A DNA stretch of 64,000 nt from Deltaproteobacteria bacterium (GCA_019309115.1 JAFDGW010000015.1:1-64000), one strand, 5' to 3'; counted from the first letter of the stretch, positions 9,278 through 18,144 are shown. Translations and numbers: made by a program. Notes: generated from the sequence alone by a model not told the origin.

Positions 9278-10585
9278 ATGCTAACAGGTTTTCAAAATAT
9301 TGGTAAAATTCCTGAGCTTAAACGACGCATTTGGGTAACTTTTTTGTTGCTTGCCGTCTATCGTGTAGGCGTTCATATTCCCACGCCTGGAATAAATGCA
9401 GAAGCCCTAAATGCCTTTTTTAACGCCGGCCAGGGTACGTTGCTTGGACTTTTTGATATGTTCTCAGGGGGCGCCATGAGGCGCCTTTCGGTGTTTGCCC
9501 TTGGTATAATGCCTTACATCAGCGCTTCCATTATTCTTCAGCTTCTTACTGTTGTGATCCCTTACTTGGATCAGCTTAGCAAGGAAGGAGAAGCAGGCCG
9601 AAAAAAGATCGTTCAATACACCCGTTATGGCACGGTGCTTTTGAGCATAATACAGGGGTTTGGAATAGCTTTTGGCTTGGAGGGAATGACTGGTCCAGGA
9701 GGAGAGGCTGTTGTTATTAATCCCGGTTGGGGGTTCAGATTGATGACGGTGATTACCCTCACATCAGGGACGGCCTTTATAATGTGGCTAGGTGAGCAAA
9801 TAACAGAGCGCGGCATAGGGAATGGAATTTCTCTCATCATATTTGCTGGGATTGTGGCCGGAATGCCAGGAGCCTTTGGTAATACTTTGAGGCTTATGGA
9901 AACAGGAGAGATGAGCCTTTTCAGAGGGCTGATCTTGTTGGTTCTCATGGTGTTCGTGGTTGGCTTTATTGTTTTTATGGAAAGGGGCCAGAGGCGGATT
10001 CCGGTACAATATGCTCGCAGAGTTGTGGGTCGAAGGGTGTACGGAGGGCAGAGTACACACATTCCGTTGAAGATAAATACTTCTGGCGTTATTCCCCCTA
10101 TTTTCGCTTCTTCTCTCATAATGTTTCCTGCAACGATTGCTAATTTTGTTCCTCATCCGACATTAAAAGCTGTGGCCGCGGCTTTATCGCCAGGTCACTG
10201 GCTGTACAGTGTTCTCTATGTTGGATTTATCATATTTTTCTGCTACTTTTATACGGCGATAGTGTTTAATCCCGTAGACGTTGCTGACAATATGAAAAAG
10301 TACGGAGGGTTTATTCCAGGTATAAGGCCAGGTAAGGCAACGGCTGAGTACATTGACAAGGTTTTGAGCCGCATCACTTTAGGTGGGGCTCTCTATGTAT
10401 CGGCAGTTTGTATTTTGCCACAGATATTGATTCGCCATTTCAACGTACCTTTCTATTTTGGTGGTACGGCACTTTTAATTGTAGTCGGTGTTGCCCTTGA
10501 TACGGTGGCGCAGATAGAAGCTCACATGTTGACGCGTCATTACGAGGGCTTTTTAAAACAGGGTAAGATCGTGGGCAGGCGTTAA
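9278..10585 (+). CDS. secY: Protein translocase subunit SecY
   Basis: 435 residues with about ten hydrophobic transmembrane segments. The N-terminal region ([18 protein letters not shown]), the plug-helix area ([29 protein letters not shown]) and the cytoplasmic loop with [17 protein letters not shown] are canonical. SecY forms the protein-conducting channel with SecE and SecG, which are not in the window. It ends the spc-type block and is followed by adk after 24 bp, a very common order. Confidence 0.98.
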   Translation: MLTGFQNIGKIPELKRRIWVTFLLLAVYRVGVHIPTPGINAEALNAFFNAGQGTLLGLFDMFSGGAMRRLSVFALGIMPYISASIILQLLTVVIPYLDQLSKEGEAGRKKIVQYTRYGTVLLSIIQGFGIAFGLEGMTGPGGEAVVINPGWGFRLMTVITLTSGTAFIMWLGEQITERGIGNGISLIIFAGIVAGMPGAFGNTLRLMETGEMSLFRGLILLVLMVFVVGFIVFMERGQRRIPVQYARRVVGRRVYGGQSTHIPLKINTSGVIPPIFASSLIMFPATIANFVPHPTLKAVAAALSPGHWLYSVLYVGFIIFFCYFYTAIVFNPVDVADNMKKYGGFIPGIRPGKATAEYIDKVLSRITLGGALYVSAVCILPQILIRHFNVPFYFGGTALLIVVGVALDTVAQIEAHMLTRHYEGFLKQGKIVGRR

Positions 10586-10609
10586 GAGTAACAACAGGAG
10601 GACTGGAAG

Positions 10610-11251
10610 ATGAATATCATTTTGTTGGGACCGCCGGGTGCTGGAAAAGGAACTCAAGCTAAGAGAATGATAGACAGATATGGAATTCCGCAGATTTCCA
10701 CCGGTGATATGCTGAGGGCCGCGGTGCAGGCGGGAACTCCCCTTGGCCTTGAGGCAAAGAAGTATATGGACGCAGGTCAGCTTGTTCCTGATGAAGTTGT
10801 CGTGGGGCTTGTAAAAGAGCGGATACAGCAGGATGATTGTAAAAAAGGTTACATGCTCGATGGATTTCCTCGTAATGTTAGTCAGGCAGAGACCCTTGAT
10901 AAAATGCTTTCCGAGCTAGGGCAAAAGATTGATCATGTGGTGTGCATAGAAGTTCCCGAGGATGAATTGGTCAAGCGGCTTACGGGGCGTAGAACTTGCC
11001 GTCAATGTGGTGCTGGGTATCATGTGATTTTTGATCCGCCCAAGAAAGATGGCGTTTGTGATAAGTGTGGAGGTGAGCTGTATCAGCGTGATGATGACAA
11101 CGAAGAAACGGTTAAGTCTCGTTTGAAGGTTTATAAGGAACAGACAGAACCTCTGATAGAATATTATGAAAAACAGGGTAAGCTTCGCCGCATAGATGGG
11201 GTTGGTTCCATTGATGAAATTTTCAACCGCATAGTGGCGGTACTTGGCTAA
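10610..11251 (+). CDS. adk: Adenylate kinase
   Basis: 213 residues. The P-loop GPPGAGKGT is at residues 7-15 and the DGFPR motif at about 84-88. The enzyme interconverts ATP + AMP and 2 ADP. It has the long LID domain with two Cys pairs (CRQC and CDKC around residues 129-152), the zinc-binding type common in Gram-positive bacteria and many anaerobes. An ACAGGAGG lies before the ATG. Confidence 0.98.
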   Translation: MNIILLGPPGAGKGTQAKRMIDRYGIPQISTGDMLRAAVQAGTPLGLEAKKYMDAGQLVPDEVVVGLVKERIQQDDCKKGYMLDGFPRNVSQAETLDKMLSELGQKIDHVVCIEVPEDELVKRLTGRRTCRQCGAGYHVIFDPPKKDGVCDKCGGELYQRDDDNEETVKSRLKVYKEQTEPLIEYYEKQGKLRRIDGVGSIDEIFNRIVAVLG

Positions 11252-11269
11252 AGTGGTGGTGTCTGAGCG

Positions 11270-12067
11270 TTGATAATCTTAAAGACGCGTGAAGAAATCG
11301 ATAAGATAAAAAGGGCTTGCCAGGTAGTTGCAGAGATTTTATTGCGGCTCAAAGAGGAGGTGGAGCCGGGGGTAACGACCTGGGATTTGAACCGAATAAG
11401 CGAAGAGTTAGCTGCTAAAAAGGGAGTTAAGCCGGCTTTTAAGGGGTATCGGGGATACCCCTTTGCTTTATGCACATCCGTTAATGACGAGATCGTACAC
11501 GGTTTGCCTTCCAAGAAAAAGGTTTTGCGGGAGGGAGATATCATTAGCCTTGATTTTGGGGTAGTTTATGATGGTTTTTACGGGGATGCAGCTATTACGG
11601 TGCCGGTTGGAAAGATTAATGAACGGGCGTGGAGGCTTTGTAAGGTTACGGAAACATCTTTGTATCGCGGTATAGATAAGGCTCGTGTTGGGAACAGGCT
11701 TTCTGATATTTCGCATGCCATTCAGAGCTATGTGGAAAAACATGGGTATTCGGTGGTTCGCGAGTTCGTTGGACATGGGATAGGAAGGCATCTTCACGAG
11801 AGTCCTCAGATACCTAATTATGGTCCCCCGGGTCGAGGTGTGAAACTGAAAGCCGGGATGGTTTTGGCGATTGAACCGATGATAAACGAAGGAACGGCGG
11901 ACATAAAGATTTTGCCTGATAAGTGGACTGCCGTTACGAAAGATGGAAAGCTGTCGGCTCATTATGAGCATACGATAGCTATCCTTCCCGAGGGTCCTGA
12001 AATTTTGAGTTTACCTTACGATGAGGAAAAGGTCGTTTTTTTTGACAGGAAAAAATCTTACAGGTAA
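11270..12067 (+). CDS. map: Methionine aminopeptidase, type I
   Basis: 265 residues. It removes the initiator Met from new proteins. The five metal ligands can be placed: two Asp in SLDFGVVYDGFYGDAA, His in GHGIGRHLHE, Glu in AIEPMI and Glu in YEHTIAI. The start is a TTG at 11270 near a weak GGTGGTG; the N-terminal IILKTREEIDKIKRA fits the family. The C-terminus has about 15 residues beyond the usual end. It follows adk by 18 bp and precedes infA, the usual arrangement. Confidence 0.96.
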   Translation: MIILKTREEIDKIKRACQVVAEILLRLKEEVEPGVTTWDLNRISEELAAKKGVKPAFKGYRGYPFALCTSVNDEIVHGLPSKKKVLREGDIISLDFGVVYDGFYGDAAITVPVGKINERAWRLCKVTETSLYRGIDKARVGNRLSDISHAIQSYVEKHGYSVVREFVGHGIGRHLHESPQIPNYGPPGRGVKLKAGMVLAIEPMINEGTADIKILPDKWTAVTKDGKLSAHYEHTIAILPEGPEILSLPYDEEKVVFFDRKKSYR

Positions 12068-12117
12068 AATAAACTTTTTGAGGTTTTGGAAAAATTTTAA
12101 GAAGGAGTCGAGAGGGC

Positions 12118-12339
12118 ATGCCGAAAGAGGATGCCATAGAAGTTGAAGGTACTGTAGTGGAAACGTTACCCAATGCCATGTTCCGGGTGGAATTGCCCAA
12201 TGGACACAAGGTGTTGGCTCATATATCCGGGAAAATGAGAATGCACTTTATCAGAATACTTCCGGGCGATAAGGTAACGGTGGAATTGTCTCCGTATGAT
12301 TTGACAAGGGGTAGGATTGTGTACAGAGCGAAATCTTGA
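12118..12339 (+). CDS. infA: Translation initiation factor IF-1
   Basis: 73 residues, the standard length. The S1-like OB-fold is complete, with [39 protein letters not shown] (read here in two adjoining blocks) and the C-terminal [13 protein letters not shown]-1 occupies the 30S A site during initiation. It is preceded by AAGAAGGAGTCGAG. It lies between map and rpmJ. Confidence 0.97.
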   Translation: MPKEDAIEVEGTVVETLPNAMFRVELPNGHKVLAHISGKMRMHFIRILPGDKVTVELSPYDLTRGRIVYRAKS

Positions 12340-12359
12340 TTACCTTCGGGGGGTTGAGA

Positions 12360-12473
12360 ATGAAGGTTCGAAGTTCCGTTAAGAAGATATGCAAAAAATG
12401 TAAAATAATTAAAAGGCACGGTTCAGTGCGGGTAATTTGTGAAAACCCCAGGCACAAACAAAGACAGGGTTAA
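12360..12473 (+). CDS. rpmJ: 50S ribosomal protein L36, zinc type
   Basis: 37 residues, read directly at 12360-12473: starts [20 protein letters not shown] and ends RHKQRQG. The zinc ligands are Cys11, Cys14, Cys27 and His32, so this is the C+ form. L36 is the smallest 50S protein. The ATG follows GGGGGGTTGAGA. Its place between infA and rpsM is the standard alpha-operon order. Confidence 0.96.
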   Translation: MKVRSSVKKICKKCKIIKRHGSVRVICENPRHKQRQG

Positions 12474-12487
12474 CAGGAGGAGGAACT

Positions 12488-12862
12488 TTGGCACGAATTG
12501 CTGGAGTGGATTTGCCTAAAAACAAGAGGATTGAAATAGGGCTAACTTACATCTATGGAATTGGGAGAACAACGTCGAAGAAAATTTTGGAACAGGCACA
12601 GATCGACCCTAATATCAAAACTGATAATCTTACTGACGAACAGATCACTACTCTAAGGCGGATTATCGATACTCAGTACAAGGTTGAAGGGGATCTTCGA
12701 GCTGAAGTTTCAATGAACATCAAGCGGTTGATGGATATGGGGTGCTATCGAGGGTTGCGCCATAGAAGGGGATTGCCTGTTCGCGGTCAGAGAACCCATT
12801 CCAATGCCCGCACTCGGAAGGGACCCAGAAGATCCGTTATCGGTAAAAGGAAGAAGTCTTGA
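12488..12862 (+). CDS. rpsM: 30S ribosomal protein S13
   Basis: 124 residues. It begins [25 protein letters not shown] and ends with the basic tail [20 protein letters not shown], both diagnostic. The start is a TTG at 12488 just after AGGAGGAGG. S13 is in the 30S head and forms bridges with L5 and L31. It leads the S13-S11-S4-alpha-L17 block. Confidence 0.97.
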   Translation: MARIAGVDLPKNKRIEIGLTYIYGIGRTTSKKILEQAQIDPNIKTDNLTDEQITTLRRIIDTQYKVEGDLRAEVSMNIKRLMDMGCYRGLRHRRGLPVRGQRTHSNARTRKGPRRSVIGKRKKS

Positions 12863-12881
12863 GGTTTCGGGAGGAGATTGA

Positions 12882-13271
12882 ATGGCTAGGCATGGTGGCC
12901 CCAGGCGGAAGAAGGAAAAGAAAAATATTCAAAACGGAATTGCTCATATTCAGTCAACCTTTAATAATACTATCGTTACGATAACAGACATGAGTGGTAA
13001 TACCATCGCCTGGGCTAGCGGTGGTACTCAGGGGTTTAAGGGTTCGAGGAAATCCACTCCCTTTGCTGCTCAGGTAGCTGCTGAAGCTGCGGCGAAAAAG
13101 GCAATGGAGCACGGATTGCAAAATGTGGAAGTCCATATAAAAGGTCCGGGATCTGGCAGAGAAGCTGCCCTCAGAGCCCTTCAAGCAGCGGGGTTAAACA
13201 TTGTAGCAATTAAGGACGTTACACCTATCCCCCATAACGGATGTAGACCACCAAAACGTCGTCGTGTGTGA
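12882..13271 (+). CDS. rpsK: 30S ribosomal protein S11
   Basis: 129 residues. The family segments [22 protein letters not shown] and VKGPGSGRE-like [15 protein letters not shown] are present, and it ends with [19 protein letters not shown]11 lies on the 30S platform near the E site. A GGGAGGAG lies upstream of the ATG. Confidence 0.98.
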   Translation: MARHGGPRRKKEKKNIQNGIAHIQSTFNNTIVTITDMSGNTIAWASGGTQGFKGSRKSTPFAAQVAAEAAAKKAMEHGLQNVEVHIKGPGSGREAALRALQAAGLNIVAIKDVTPIPHNGCRPPKRRRV

Positions 13272-13286
13272 AAGGAGGAAATAACC

Positions 13287-13913
13287 TTGGCTCGATACAC
13301 TGGACCGGTTTGCAGGTTGTGTCGTCGAGAAAACATGAAGCTCTACCTGAAGGGTGAGCGGTGTTACAGTGATAAGTGTGCCTACGAGCGTAGAAGTTAT
13401 GCTCCAGGGCAGCATGGGCGCTTGCGAACTAAAATGTCTGACTACGGCGTTCGACTGAGGGAGAAGCAGAAACTTAAAAGAATGTATGGCCTTTGCGAAA
13501 AGCAGTTCAAGCGCTATTTCAAAGAGGCTGATAGACAAAAGGGTGTGACAGGTACGAACTTTCTGATTCTTCTCGAGCGACGATTAGATAACACCGTTTA
13601 CCGCTTGGGATTTGCTCAGTCCAGAGCTCAGGCAAGGCAGCTTGTGCGTCATGGGCATATTATGGTTAACGGAAAGCGGGTAGATATCCCCTCGTACCTT
13701 CTCAAGCCCGGTGATGTTGTGGCAGTGCGGGAGAAAAGTCGACAAATGGCGGTAATAAACGAAGCTCTGGAGGCTGTGCCACGAAGGGGTGTTCCTCCAT
13801 GGCTTGAACTGAATAAGGAAGCCTACGAAGGTGTTTTCAAATACTATCCAACCCGGGAAGAGATGAATATCCCGGTGAAAGAGCAACTGATAGTGGAGTT
13901 TTACTCCAAGTAG
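13287..13913 (+). CDS. rpsD: 30S ribosomal protein S4, zinc type
   Basis: 208 residues. The N-terminal region has Cys residues in CRLC and CYSDKC, the zinc-binding form of S4, followed by [10 protein letters not shown]. The S4 RNA-binding domain has [31 protein letters not shown] spread over residues ~98-128. The start is a TTG at 13287 behind AAAGGAGG. S4 starts 16S assembly and often represses the alpha operon. Confidence 0.97.
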   Translation: MARYTGPVCRLCRRENMKLYLKGERCYSDKCAYERRSYAPGQHGRLRTKMSDYGVRLREKQKLKRMYGLCEKQFKRYFKEADRQKGVTGTNFLILLERRLDNTVYRLGFAQSRAQARQLVRHGHIMVNGKRVDIPSYLLKPGDVVAVREKSRQMAVINEALEAVPRRGVPPWLELNKEAYEGVFKYYPTREEMNIPVKEQLIVEFYSK

Positions 13914-14026
13914 CGGTCGCTTTAATAGTTTTCTGGAACCGGTTGGCGAGCGCCTGAAGTAGAAAGGGTGTTCGAAACCGGTTTTTGTTGTCTCGATAGA
14001 AAAACAAGCCGGCGAGGATACATACC
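13914..14026 (+). other. rpsD-rpoA gap with an AACCGGTT inverted repeat
   Basis: This is the only spacing above 100 bp inside the ribosomal supercluster. AACCGGTT occurs at 13938-13945 and AACCGGTT(TTT) again near 13976-13986, which can pair over a loop of about 30 bases, with a short T run after the second copy. It could be an attenuator or processing site controlling rpoA-rplQ relative to upstream genes. The T run is short and the loop long, so I do not call it a terminator. Confidence 0.3.
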
Positions 14027-15061
14027 ATGCAGATTGAAAAGAACTGGCGAGAGTTGATAAAACCTAAGGGCTTGAGGATCGAAAAAGGTGAAGATCCGTC
14101 CAGGTATGCCAAGTTTGTGTGTGAGCCTCTGGAAAGGGGGTTTGGCATAACGCTCGGGAATGCCTTACGACGTGTCCTCTTGTCTTCATTGCGTGGAGCA
14201 GCCATCACAAGCATTAAAATAGACGGTATTGCGCATGAATTTTCTAGCATACCTGGGGTGGTTGAAGACGTTACGGACATTATTTTGAATCTCAAAGAAG
14301 TACGCTTTAAAATGGACACCGAAGAACCTGTCAGGCTCTACATTCGCAAAGAAGGTGAAGGTGTTGTCACAGCGGCGGATATACATGGAAGCGATCTTGT
14401 TACGGTATTGAATCCGGATCAATATATATGCACCACTGCTCGGGATGCTAACCTCAACATGGAGCTTATAGTCAAGACCGGTAAGGGGTATGTACCGGCC
14501 AGTAAGCTAGCTGATCCTGAGGCTCCCATAGGGACCATACCGGTGGATGCGATATTTTCCCCTATAAAAAAGGTCAGCTATACGGTAACCCAGGCTCGCG
14601 TCGGCCAGGTTACGGATTACGATTGCTTGACAATGGAAGTGTGGACAGATGGAAGTGTTACCCCTGAAGATGCTGTGGCTTTTGCAGCGAAGATTCTGAA
14701 AGAACAGTTCACGGTGTTTATCAATTTTGAAGAGCCGGAGGAGCCTGAAGTAGAGGTGAAGGAAGAAGAAAAGCCCAAGTGGAACGAAAATCTGTTCAGG
14801 AGGGTGGATGAGCTTGAGCTTTCCGTCAGGTCGGCAAATTGCTTGAAAAATGCTGACATTCGCTATATAGGAGAGCTCGTTCAGAAGACGGAATCTGAAA
14901 TGCTCAAGACGAAGAATTTTGGAAGGAAGTCTCTCAATGAAATAAAAGAAATTCTTGCAGAGATGGGGCTTTCTCTTGGTATGAAGCTGGAAGGGTTTCC
15001 AAGCAGGGAGGAACTGGAGAAACTAGAACAGGAAAGGGAAAAGGAAAGCTATGCGACATAG
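14027..15061 (+). CDS. rpoA: DNA-directed RNA polymerase subunit alpha
   Basis: 344 residues. The N-terminal dimerisation domain has [24 protein letters not shown], the standard alpha landmark, and the C-terminal domain has the helix-hairpin region [28 protein letters not shown] that binds UP-elements and activators. An acidic linker ([19 protein letters not shown]) joins the two. It overlaps rplQ by 11 bp. Confidence 0.98.
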   Translation: MQIEKNWRELIKPKGLRIEKGEDPSRYAKFVCEPLERGFGITLGNALRRVLLSSLRGAAITSIKIDGIAHEFSSIPGVVEDVTDIILNLKEVRFKMDTEEPVRLYIRKEGEGVVTAADIHGSDLVTVLNPDQYICTTARDANLNMELIVKTGKGYVPASKLADPEAPIGTIPVDAIFSPIKKVSYTVTQARVGQVTDYDCLTMEVWTDGSVTPEDAVAFAAKILKEQFTVFINFEEPEEPEVEVKEEEKPKWNENLFRRVDELELSVRSANCLKNADIRYIGELVQKTESEMLKTKNFGRKSLNEIKEILAEMGLSLGMKLEGFPSREELEKLEQEREKESYAT

Positions 15062-15434
15062 AGTGGCGGGAAGAAAACTTGGGAGAAAGACGGAGCACAG
15101 GTTGGCCATGTTTCGGAATATGGCCACTTCTCTTCTGGAGCATGAGAGAATTTATACGACTGTTCCCAAAGCTAAGGATTTGCGCACCTGGATTGACTGG
15201 CTTATAACGCTGGGAAAGCGAGGGGACCTGCATGCAAGGCGCCAGGCCTTAGGATTTGTTAGGAGCAAAAAGGTGGTACATAGGTTGTTTGCAGAGATTG
15301 CTCCTAGGTATGCCAATCGTTCAGGCGGTTACACAAGAATTGTCAAGATGGGTTACCGCAGGGGGGATGGTGCTCCGATGTGTATTATGGAGCTCGTTTC
15401 GGAAGAAATCGGGGAGTCGAGTGGCAACGCCTGA
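15051..15434 (+). CDS. rplQ: 50S ribosomal protein L17
   Basis: 127 residues. It starts [20 protein letters not shown] and ends with [24 protein letters not shown], both typical. The ATG lies inside the end of rpoA, 11 bp before its stop. It is the last gene of the supercluster, and a strong hairpin with a T-run follows 42 bp downstream. Confidence 0.97.
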   Translation: MRHRVAGRKLGRKTEHRLAMFRNMATSLLEHERIYTTVPKAKDLRTWIDWLITLGKRGDLHARRQALGFVRSKKVVHRLFAEIAPRYANRSGGYTRIVKMGYRRGDGAPMCIMELVSEEIGESSGNA

Positions 15435-15475
15435 GAAAAACAGCTTGAAGGGTAACAGTGTAATAGCGGATTTGG

Positions 15476-15502
15476 AGCCGGCTGCCAGAGGCCGGCTTTT
15501 TT
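15476..15502 (+). terminator. Intrinsic terminator after rplQ
   Basis: AGCCGGC (15476-15482) pairs with GCCGGCT (15491-15497) over an 8-base loop and is followed by five more T residues. This is a perfect 7-bp GC-rich stem with a T-tract, directly after the last ribosomal gene, so it most likely ends the alpha-operon transcript. Confidence 0.85.
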
Positions 15503-15895
15503 ATCTTTTACGGTAAGGTAAAGACCTACAAAGTTCCTGCTACATGCGGGAATAGGTAAGGATAGCCTACCAAATTCCGTCAGAAGCTCTGTTCGTAAGG
15601 GCGGAGTAATTCACTTGAGGCTGAAGAGGGTTGTTAACAGTTACTTGATTTTTTGATTTTATTTGCTTATTTGTATGCGTGCACACGAACGAGTTATAGT
15701 GTTATAGATTTATGAGCTGTGGGCAACTAAAGGGGCTTGTCTCCAATGGTGTCAGGCAACATAAGCCGTTACGCCTGACTCCACAGCTCATTGAAGTGGA
15801 TGTTCATCTGAGCAGAAATAGGAAGCTGTTAGTAGGAAAAAGGTAACGGTTTTGTGCCCTTTGCCATCGAGTGTGCGATTTTTGCGGAGTTTTTT
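15503..15895 (+). other. Gene-free region with several inverted repeats; candidate structured RNA
   Basis: I see no coding sequence here. Several pairings are visible on the plus strand: a hairpin at 15524-15557 (ACCTA/TAGGT enclosing TTCCTGC/GCGGGAA, loop TACAT), a weaker one at 15587-15606 (CTCTG/CGGAG), and a longer element at 15712-15791. The last has an 11-bp perfect closing stem, ATGAGCTGTGG with CCACAGCTCAT, enclosing a possible 4-bp hairpin (GGGG/CTCC, 15732-15744) and a 7-bp hairpin (GTCAGGC at 15751-15757 with GCCTGAC at 15773-15779), i.e. a possible three-way junction. It does not match RNase P RNA, tmRNA, SRP RNA or a riboswitch that I recognise. It could be a leader of rimO, an independent small RNA, or a small inverted-repeat insertion. 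Confidence 0.35.
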
Positions 15896-15921
15896 AATAC
15901 CTGCAGATTATCGGTAAAAAC

Positions 15922-17256
15922 TTGGAAGATAGTCGCCTTCTGTGTCATTTTTTGCGTTATCTTCTGGGTTTATTTTCCAGCAAGGGGCATTTGCCCGTTC
16001 ATAGTCCGGATGATGCTGATGTTATTGTCGTAAACACTTGTGCCTTCCTTGAAAGTGCTGTTGAAGAAGCTATTGACACAATACTGAAGTTCGCTCAGAT
16101 CAAAGAAAAAGCTCCAGAGAAAAAACTCGTTGTTTGTGGCTGCCTTGTGCAAAGATATGGAAAGAAGCTGATACCCCTGTTGCCCGAAGTGGATTATTTT
16201 TTTGGTACGGCTCACTATGAAAACGTACCATCTGTGTTGAGCAATTTGAAACAGGTTTATTCTAAAATCCTTATTTCCAATCCGGGACAGCGAATAGAAA
16301 ATTTTCGCCATCGCCTCGTTTCGACCTTACCTTCTCACGCTTATTTGAAGGTTGCGGAAGGATGCTCCAACGGGTGCACCTACTGTTACATTCCTAAGCT
16401 AAGGGGGCCGCTGCGGAGCAGGCCCGTTGAAGATCTGCTAAAAGAGGTTGAGTTTCTCGATAAGCAGGGTGTTTCCGAGCTAATAGTAGTAGCCCAAGAT
16501 GTTGCCGCCTATGGGATAGACCTGTACGGTGGTCTGAGACTGGTTACACTTCTGGAATGTATCGAGGAAAGGGTTAAGAACATTCGGTGGATTCGCTTGC
16601 TTTATGCTTATCCAGACCACATAAACGACGAGTTGCTCCTTTTTATGGCAGATTCGGAAAGGGTAGTTCCTTATCTGGACGTGCCCTTTCAGCATTGTTC
16701 GAGAAGAATACTTAAGGCAATGGGACGCCGTGGGTTGGCGCTGAATCCGGCAAAGGTTGTTGAGAAGATAAAAAAGATTCTACCCCATATTACTCTCAGG
16801 ACCACTTTTATTGTTGGTTTTCCGGGTGAAAGTGACAGGGATTTCAAGGAACTGGAGCGCTTTATGACCGAGATGCAGTTCGATTATGTCGGAGTATTTT
16901 CCTATTCCAGAGAAAGGGGCACGAGGGCGGCTAGATTGAAGGAGCAGATACCAGAGGATGTTAAAGAGGAGCGCCGAATCAGGCTCTACGAGGTGCAAAG
17001 GGCAATAACAAGTAAGAACCTGGCAAAGTATGTTGGGAAGGTAGTTCCGGTGCTAGTTGATGGGTATCATCCGGACAGTGATCTGCTTCTTGCGGGGAGA
17101 ACTCCTGGACAGGCACCGGAAGTTGACGGGGTGGTAATCATTACTGAAGGCACGGCGGAAGCCGGGAGAATTGTTCCGGTCGAGATTTTACGTATACACG
17201 ACTATGATATGGAGGGGCGTATTGTAGAATCGCATTGTAAGCCGCCTGTGTTATAG
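15922..17256 (+). CDS. rimO: Ribosomal protein S12 methylthiotransferase RimO, abnormal N-terminus
   Basis: 444 residues from the TTG at 15922. The radical SAM motif CSNGCTYC is at residues 148-155, the N-terminal methylthiotransferase domain has NTCAF (Cys40) and VCGC (Cys72/74), and RIRLLYAYP-like IRLLYAYP plus a C-terminal TRAM-type domain point to RimO rather than MiaB. RimO adds a methylthio group to an Asp of S12 using SAM. Odd point: the family normally starts with about ten more residues ending GCPKNLVDSE, whose Cys is the first of three ligands of the auxiliary 4Fe-4S cluster. Here the frame reads YLQIIG-KNLEDSR after an in-frame TAA at 15895, so the Cys-Pro pair is missing. A GGAG at 15886-15889 would suit a CTG start at 15901; TTG 15922 has no ribosome-binding site. 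Either the N-terminus is damaged, or there is a sequence error. Confidence 0.8.
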   Translation: MEDSRLLCHFLRYLLGLFSSKGHLPVHSPDDADVIVVNTCAFLESAVEEAIDTILKFAQIKEKAPEKKLVVCGCLVQRYGKKLIPLLPEVDYFFGTAHYENVPSVLSNLKQVYSKILISNPGQRIENFRHRLVSTLPSHAYLKVAEGCSNGCTYCYIPKLRGPLRSRPVEDLLKEVEFLDKQGVSELIVVAQDVAAYGIDLYGGLRLVTLLECIEERVKNIRWIRLLYAYPDHINDELLLFMADSERVVPYLDVPFQHCSRRILKAMGRRGLALNPAKVVEKIKKILPHITLRTTFIVGFPGESDRDFKELERFMTEMQFDYVGVFSYSRERGTRAARLKEQIPEDVKEERRIRLYEVQRAITSKNLAKYVGKVVPVLVDGYHPDSDLLLAGRTPGQAPEVDGVVIITEGTAEAGRIVPVEILRIHDYDMEGRIVESHCKPPVL

Positions 17257-17291
17257 CTGCCGAATTTTACAGTAATTGTTGTCATGAAAAC

Positions 17292-17320
17292 TTGACTTAG
17301 GGAGAACAAAAAGCTAAGTA
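17292..17320 (+). promoter_or_regulatory. Possible promoter for tRNA-Gly
   Basis: TTGACT at 17292-17297 is a good -35 match. The best-placed -10 at 17-bp spacing, TAAGTA (17315-17320), is poor. Transcription would start around 17327, about ten bases before the mature tRNA 5' end, which is the expected distance. The weak -10 keeps confidence low. Confidence 0.3.
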
Positions 17321-17337
17321 AAGATTACTTACATTGG

Positions 17338-17413
17338 GCGGGCATAGCTCAGTTGGTAGAGCACAAGCTTCCCAAGCTTGGGGTCGCGGGTTCGAGGCCC
17401 GTTGCCCGCTCCA
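17338..17413 (+). tRNA. tRNA-Gly (anticodon CCC)
   Basis: A complete cloverleaf can be drawn. The acceptor stem is GCGGGCA (17338-17344) with TGCCCGC (17403-17409), then discriminator T and encoded CCA (17411-17413). The D-arm is GCTC-AGTTGGTAGA-GAGC type, the anticodon stem CAAGC/GCTTG encloses loop TTCCCAA with anticodon CCC at 17371-17373, and the T-arm has GGTTCGAGGCC. It decodes GGG. It lies between rimO and rimP; a tRNA in front of rimP-nusA is a recurring arrangement in bacteria, though the species of tRNA varies. Confidence 0.97.
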
Positions 17414-17588
17414 TGTGATGTCCCTTTTTGAGGGGGCGTGGAGCCGTTGAGCAAGCGGTAACATGCCTGCTTCGATTAGTGGACGGATCGTTGAACAATG
17501 GTGATGGCTTATGTGAGGTATCGCTGAAGCTGAACCGATCTGGTCTTAGTCTGCTAAGAGAAGTGGGCGTTTTGCCCACTTTTTTTTT
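17414..17588 (+). ncRNA. Structured leader or small RNA between tRNA-Gly and rimP
   Basis: This 175-base stretch has no credible gene but ends in a strong terminator. Within it, TCTTAG (17544-17549) pairs with CTAAGA (17554-17559) directly before the terminator stem, and GATCG-TT pairs with AA-C-CGATC (about 17487-17539). It could be the trailer of the tRNA transcript, a small RNA, or an attenuator in front of rimP-nusA-infB. I looked for the SRP RNA core (GGAAGGAAGCAGCC-like) and did not find it. No known RNA family is recognised. Confidence 0.3.
17561..17588 (+). terminator. Intrinsic terminator upstream of rimP
   Basis: AAGTGGGC (17561-17568) pairs perfectly with GCCCACTT (17574-17581) over the loop GTTTT and is followed by a run of T residues to 17588. 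It lies 20 bp before the rimP ATG, so it must either end the tRNA/leader transcript or act as an attenuator for the rimP-nusA operon. Confidence 0.85.
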
Positions 17589-17607
17589 GATTTGTTCGAG
17601 AGAGAGC

Positions 17608-18120
17608 ATGGATAGGAAGAGTAGAGATGAGTTTATAAAAAAGATTTGGGAAATGGTGGAGCCCGTTGTGGTGGCTGAGGGAGTGGAGTTACTGGAGGTT
17701 GAGTTTCAAAGGGAGCCTGTTGGGTATGTACTGAGACTTTATATCGACCATCCTGACGGGGTTACAATCGATGACTGCGCCAGGATTAGCAGCGTCGTTG
17801 GAGATTTTCTGGATGTAACCGATCCGATAGACCATTCCTATAATCTTGAAGTGTCTTCACCCGGTCTGGATCGTCCATTGAGAAAGGTTGAGCATTTTAT
17901 GGCTCATAAGGGCAGTATCGTGAAAATAAAAACAGTGGAACCAATTGAGAACCGGAAAAGTTTCAAGGGATCTTTGATAGGAGTTACGGAAGGAAGGGTC
18001 GAGATGGAATGTGATGGAGTTATTTTTAAAATCCCTTTGGAGGCCATTGAAAAAGCGAGGCTCATGTATTTTGATACCCAGAGGTTGAGCAAAACTCCAG
18101 GGCGGATAAGACGTAAATAA
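17608..18120 (+). CDS. rimP: Ribosome maturation factor RimP
   Basis: 170 residues from the ATG at 17608, preceded by GAGAGAGAGC. The frame is open further upstream to 17428, but that stretch covers the terminator and is not coding. Typical RimP segments are VEFQREPVGYVLRLYIDHPDGVTIDDCA and LEVSSPGLDRPL (about residues 87-98). RimP helps 30S head assembly. It leads the rimP-nusA-ylxR-infB-ylxP-rbfA operon. Confidence 0.95.
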   Translation: MDRKSRDEFIKKIWEMVEPVVVAEGVELLEVEFQREPVGYVLRLYIDHPDGVTIDDCARISSVVGDFLDVTDPIDHSYNLEVSSPGLDRPLRKVEHFMAHKGSIVKIKTVEPIENRKSFKGSLIGVTEGRVEMECDGVIFKIPLEAIEKARLMYFDTQRLSKTPGRIRRK

Positions 18121-18144
18121 TATATTCCGGGGAGAAATATAAAT

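Noticed and set aside
15712-15791. Region considered as a tRNA (possibly selC) because of its long closing stem.
   Set aside because: There is no T-loop GGTTC motif, no UCA anticodon loop in the right place and no 3' CCA; the fold is not a cloverleaf.
17414-17560. Region considered as the SRP (4.5S) RNA gene.
   Set aside because: The conserved GGAAGGAAGCAGCC-type tip is absent.
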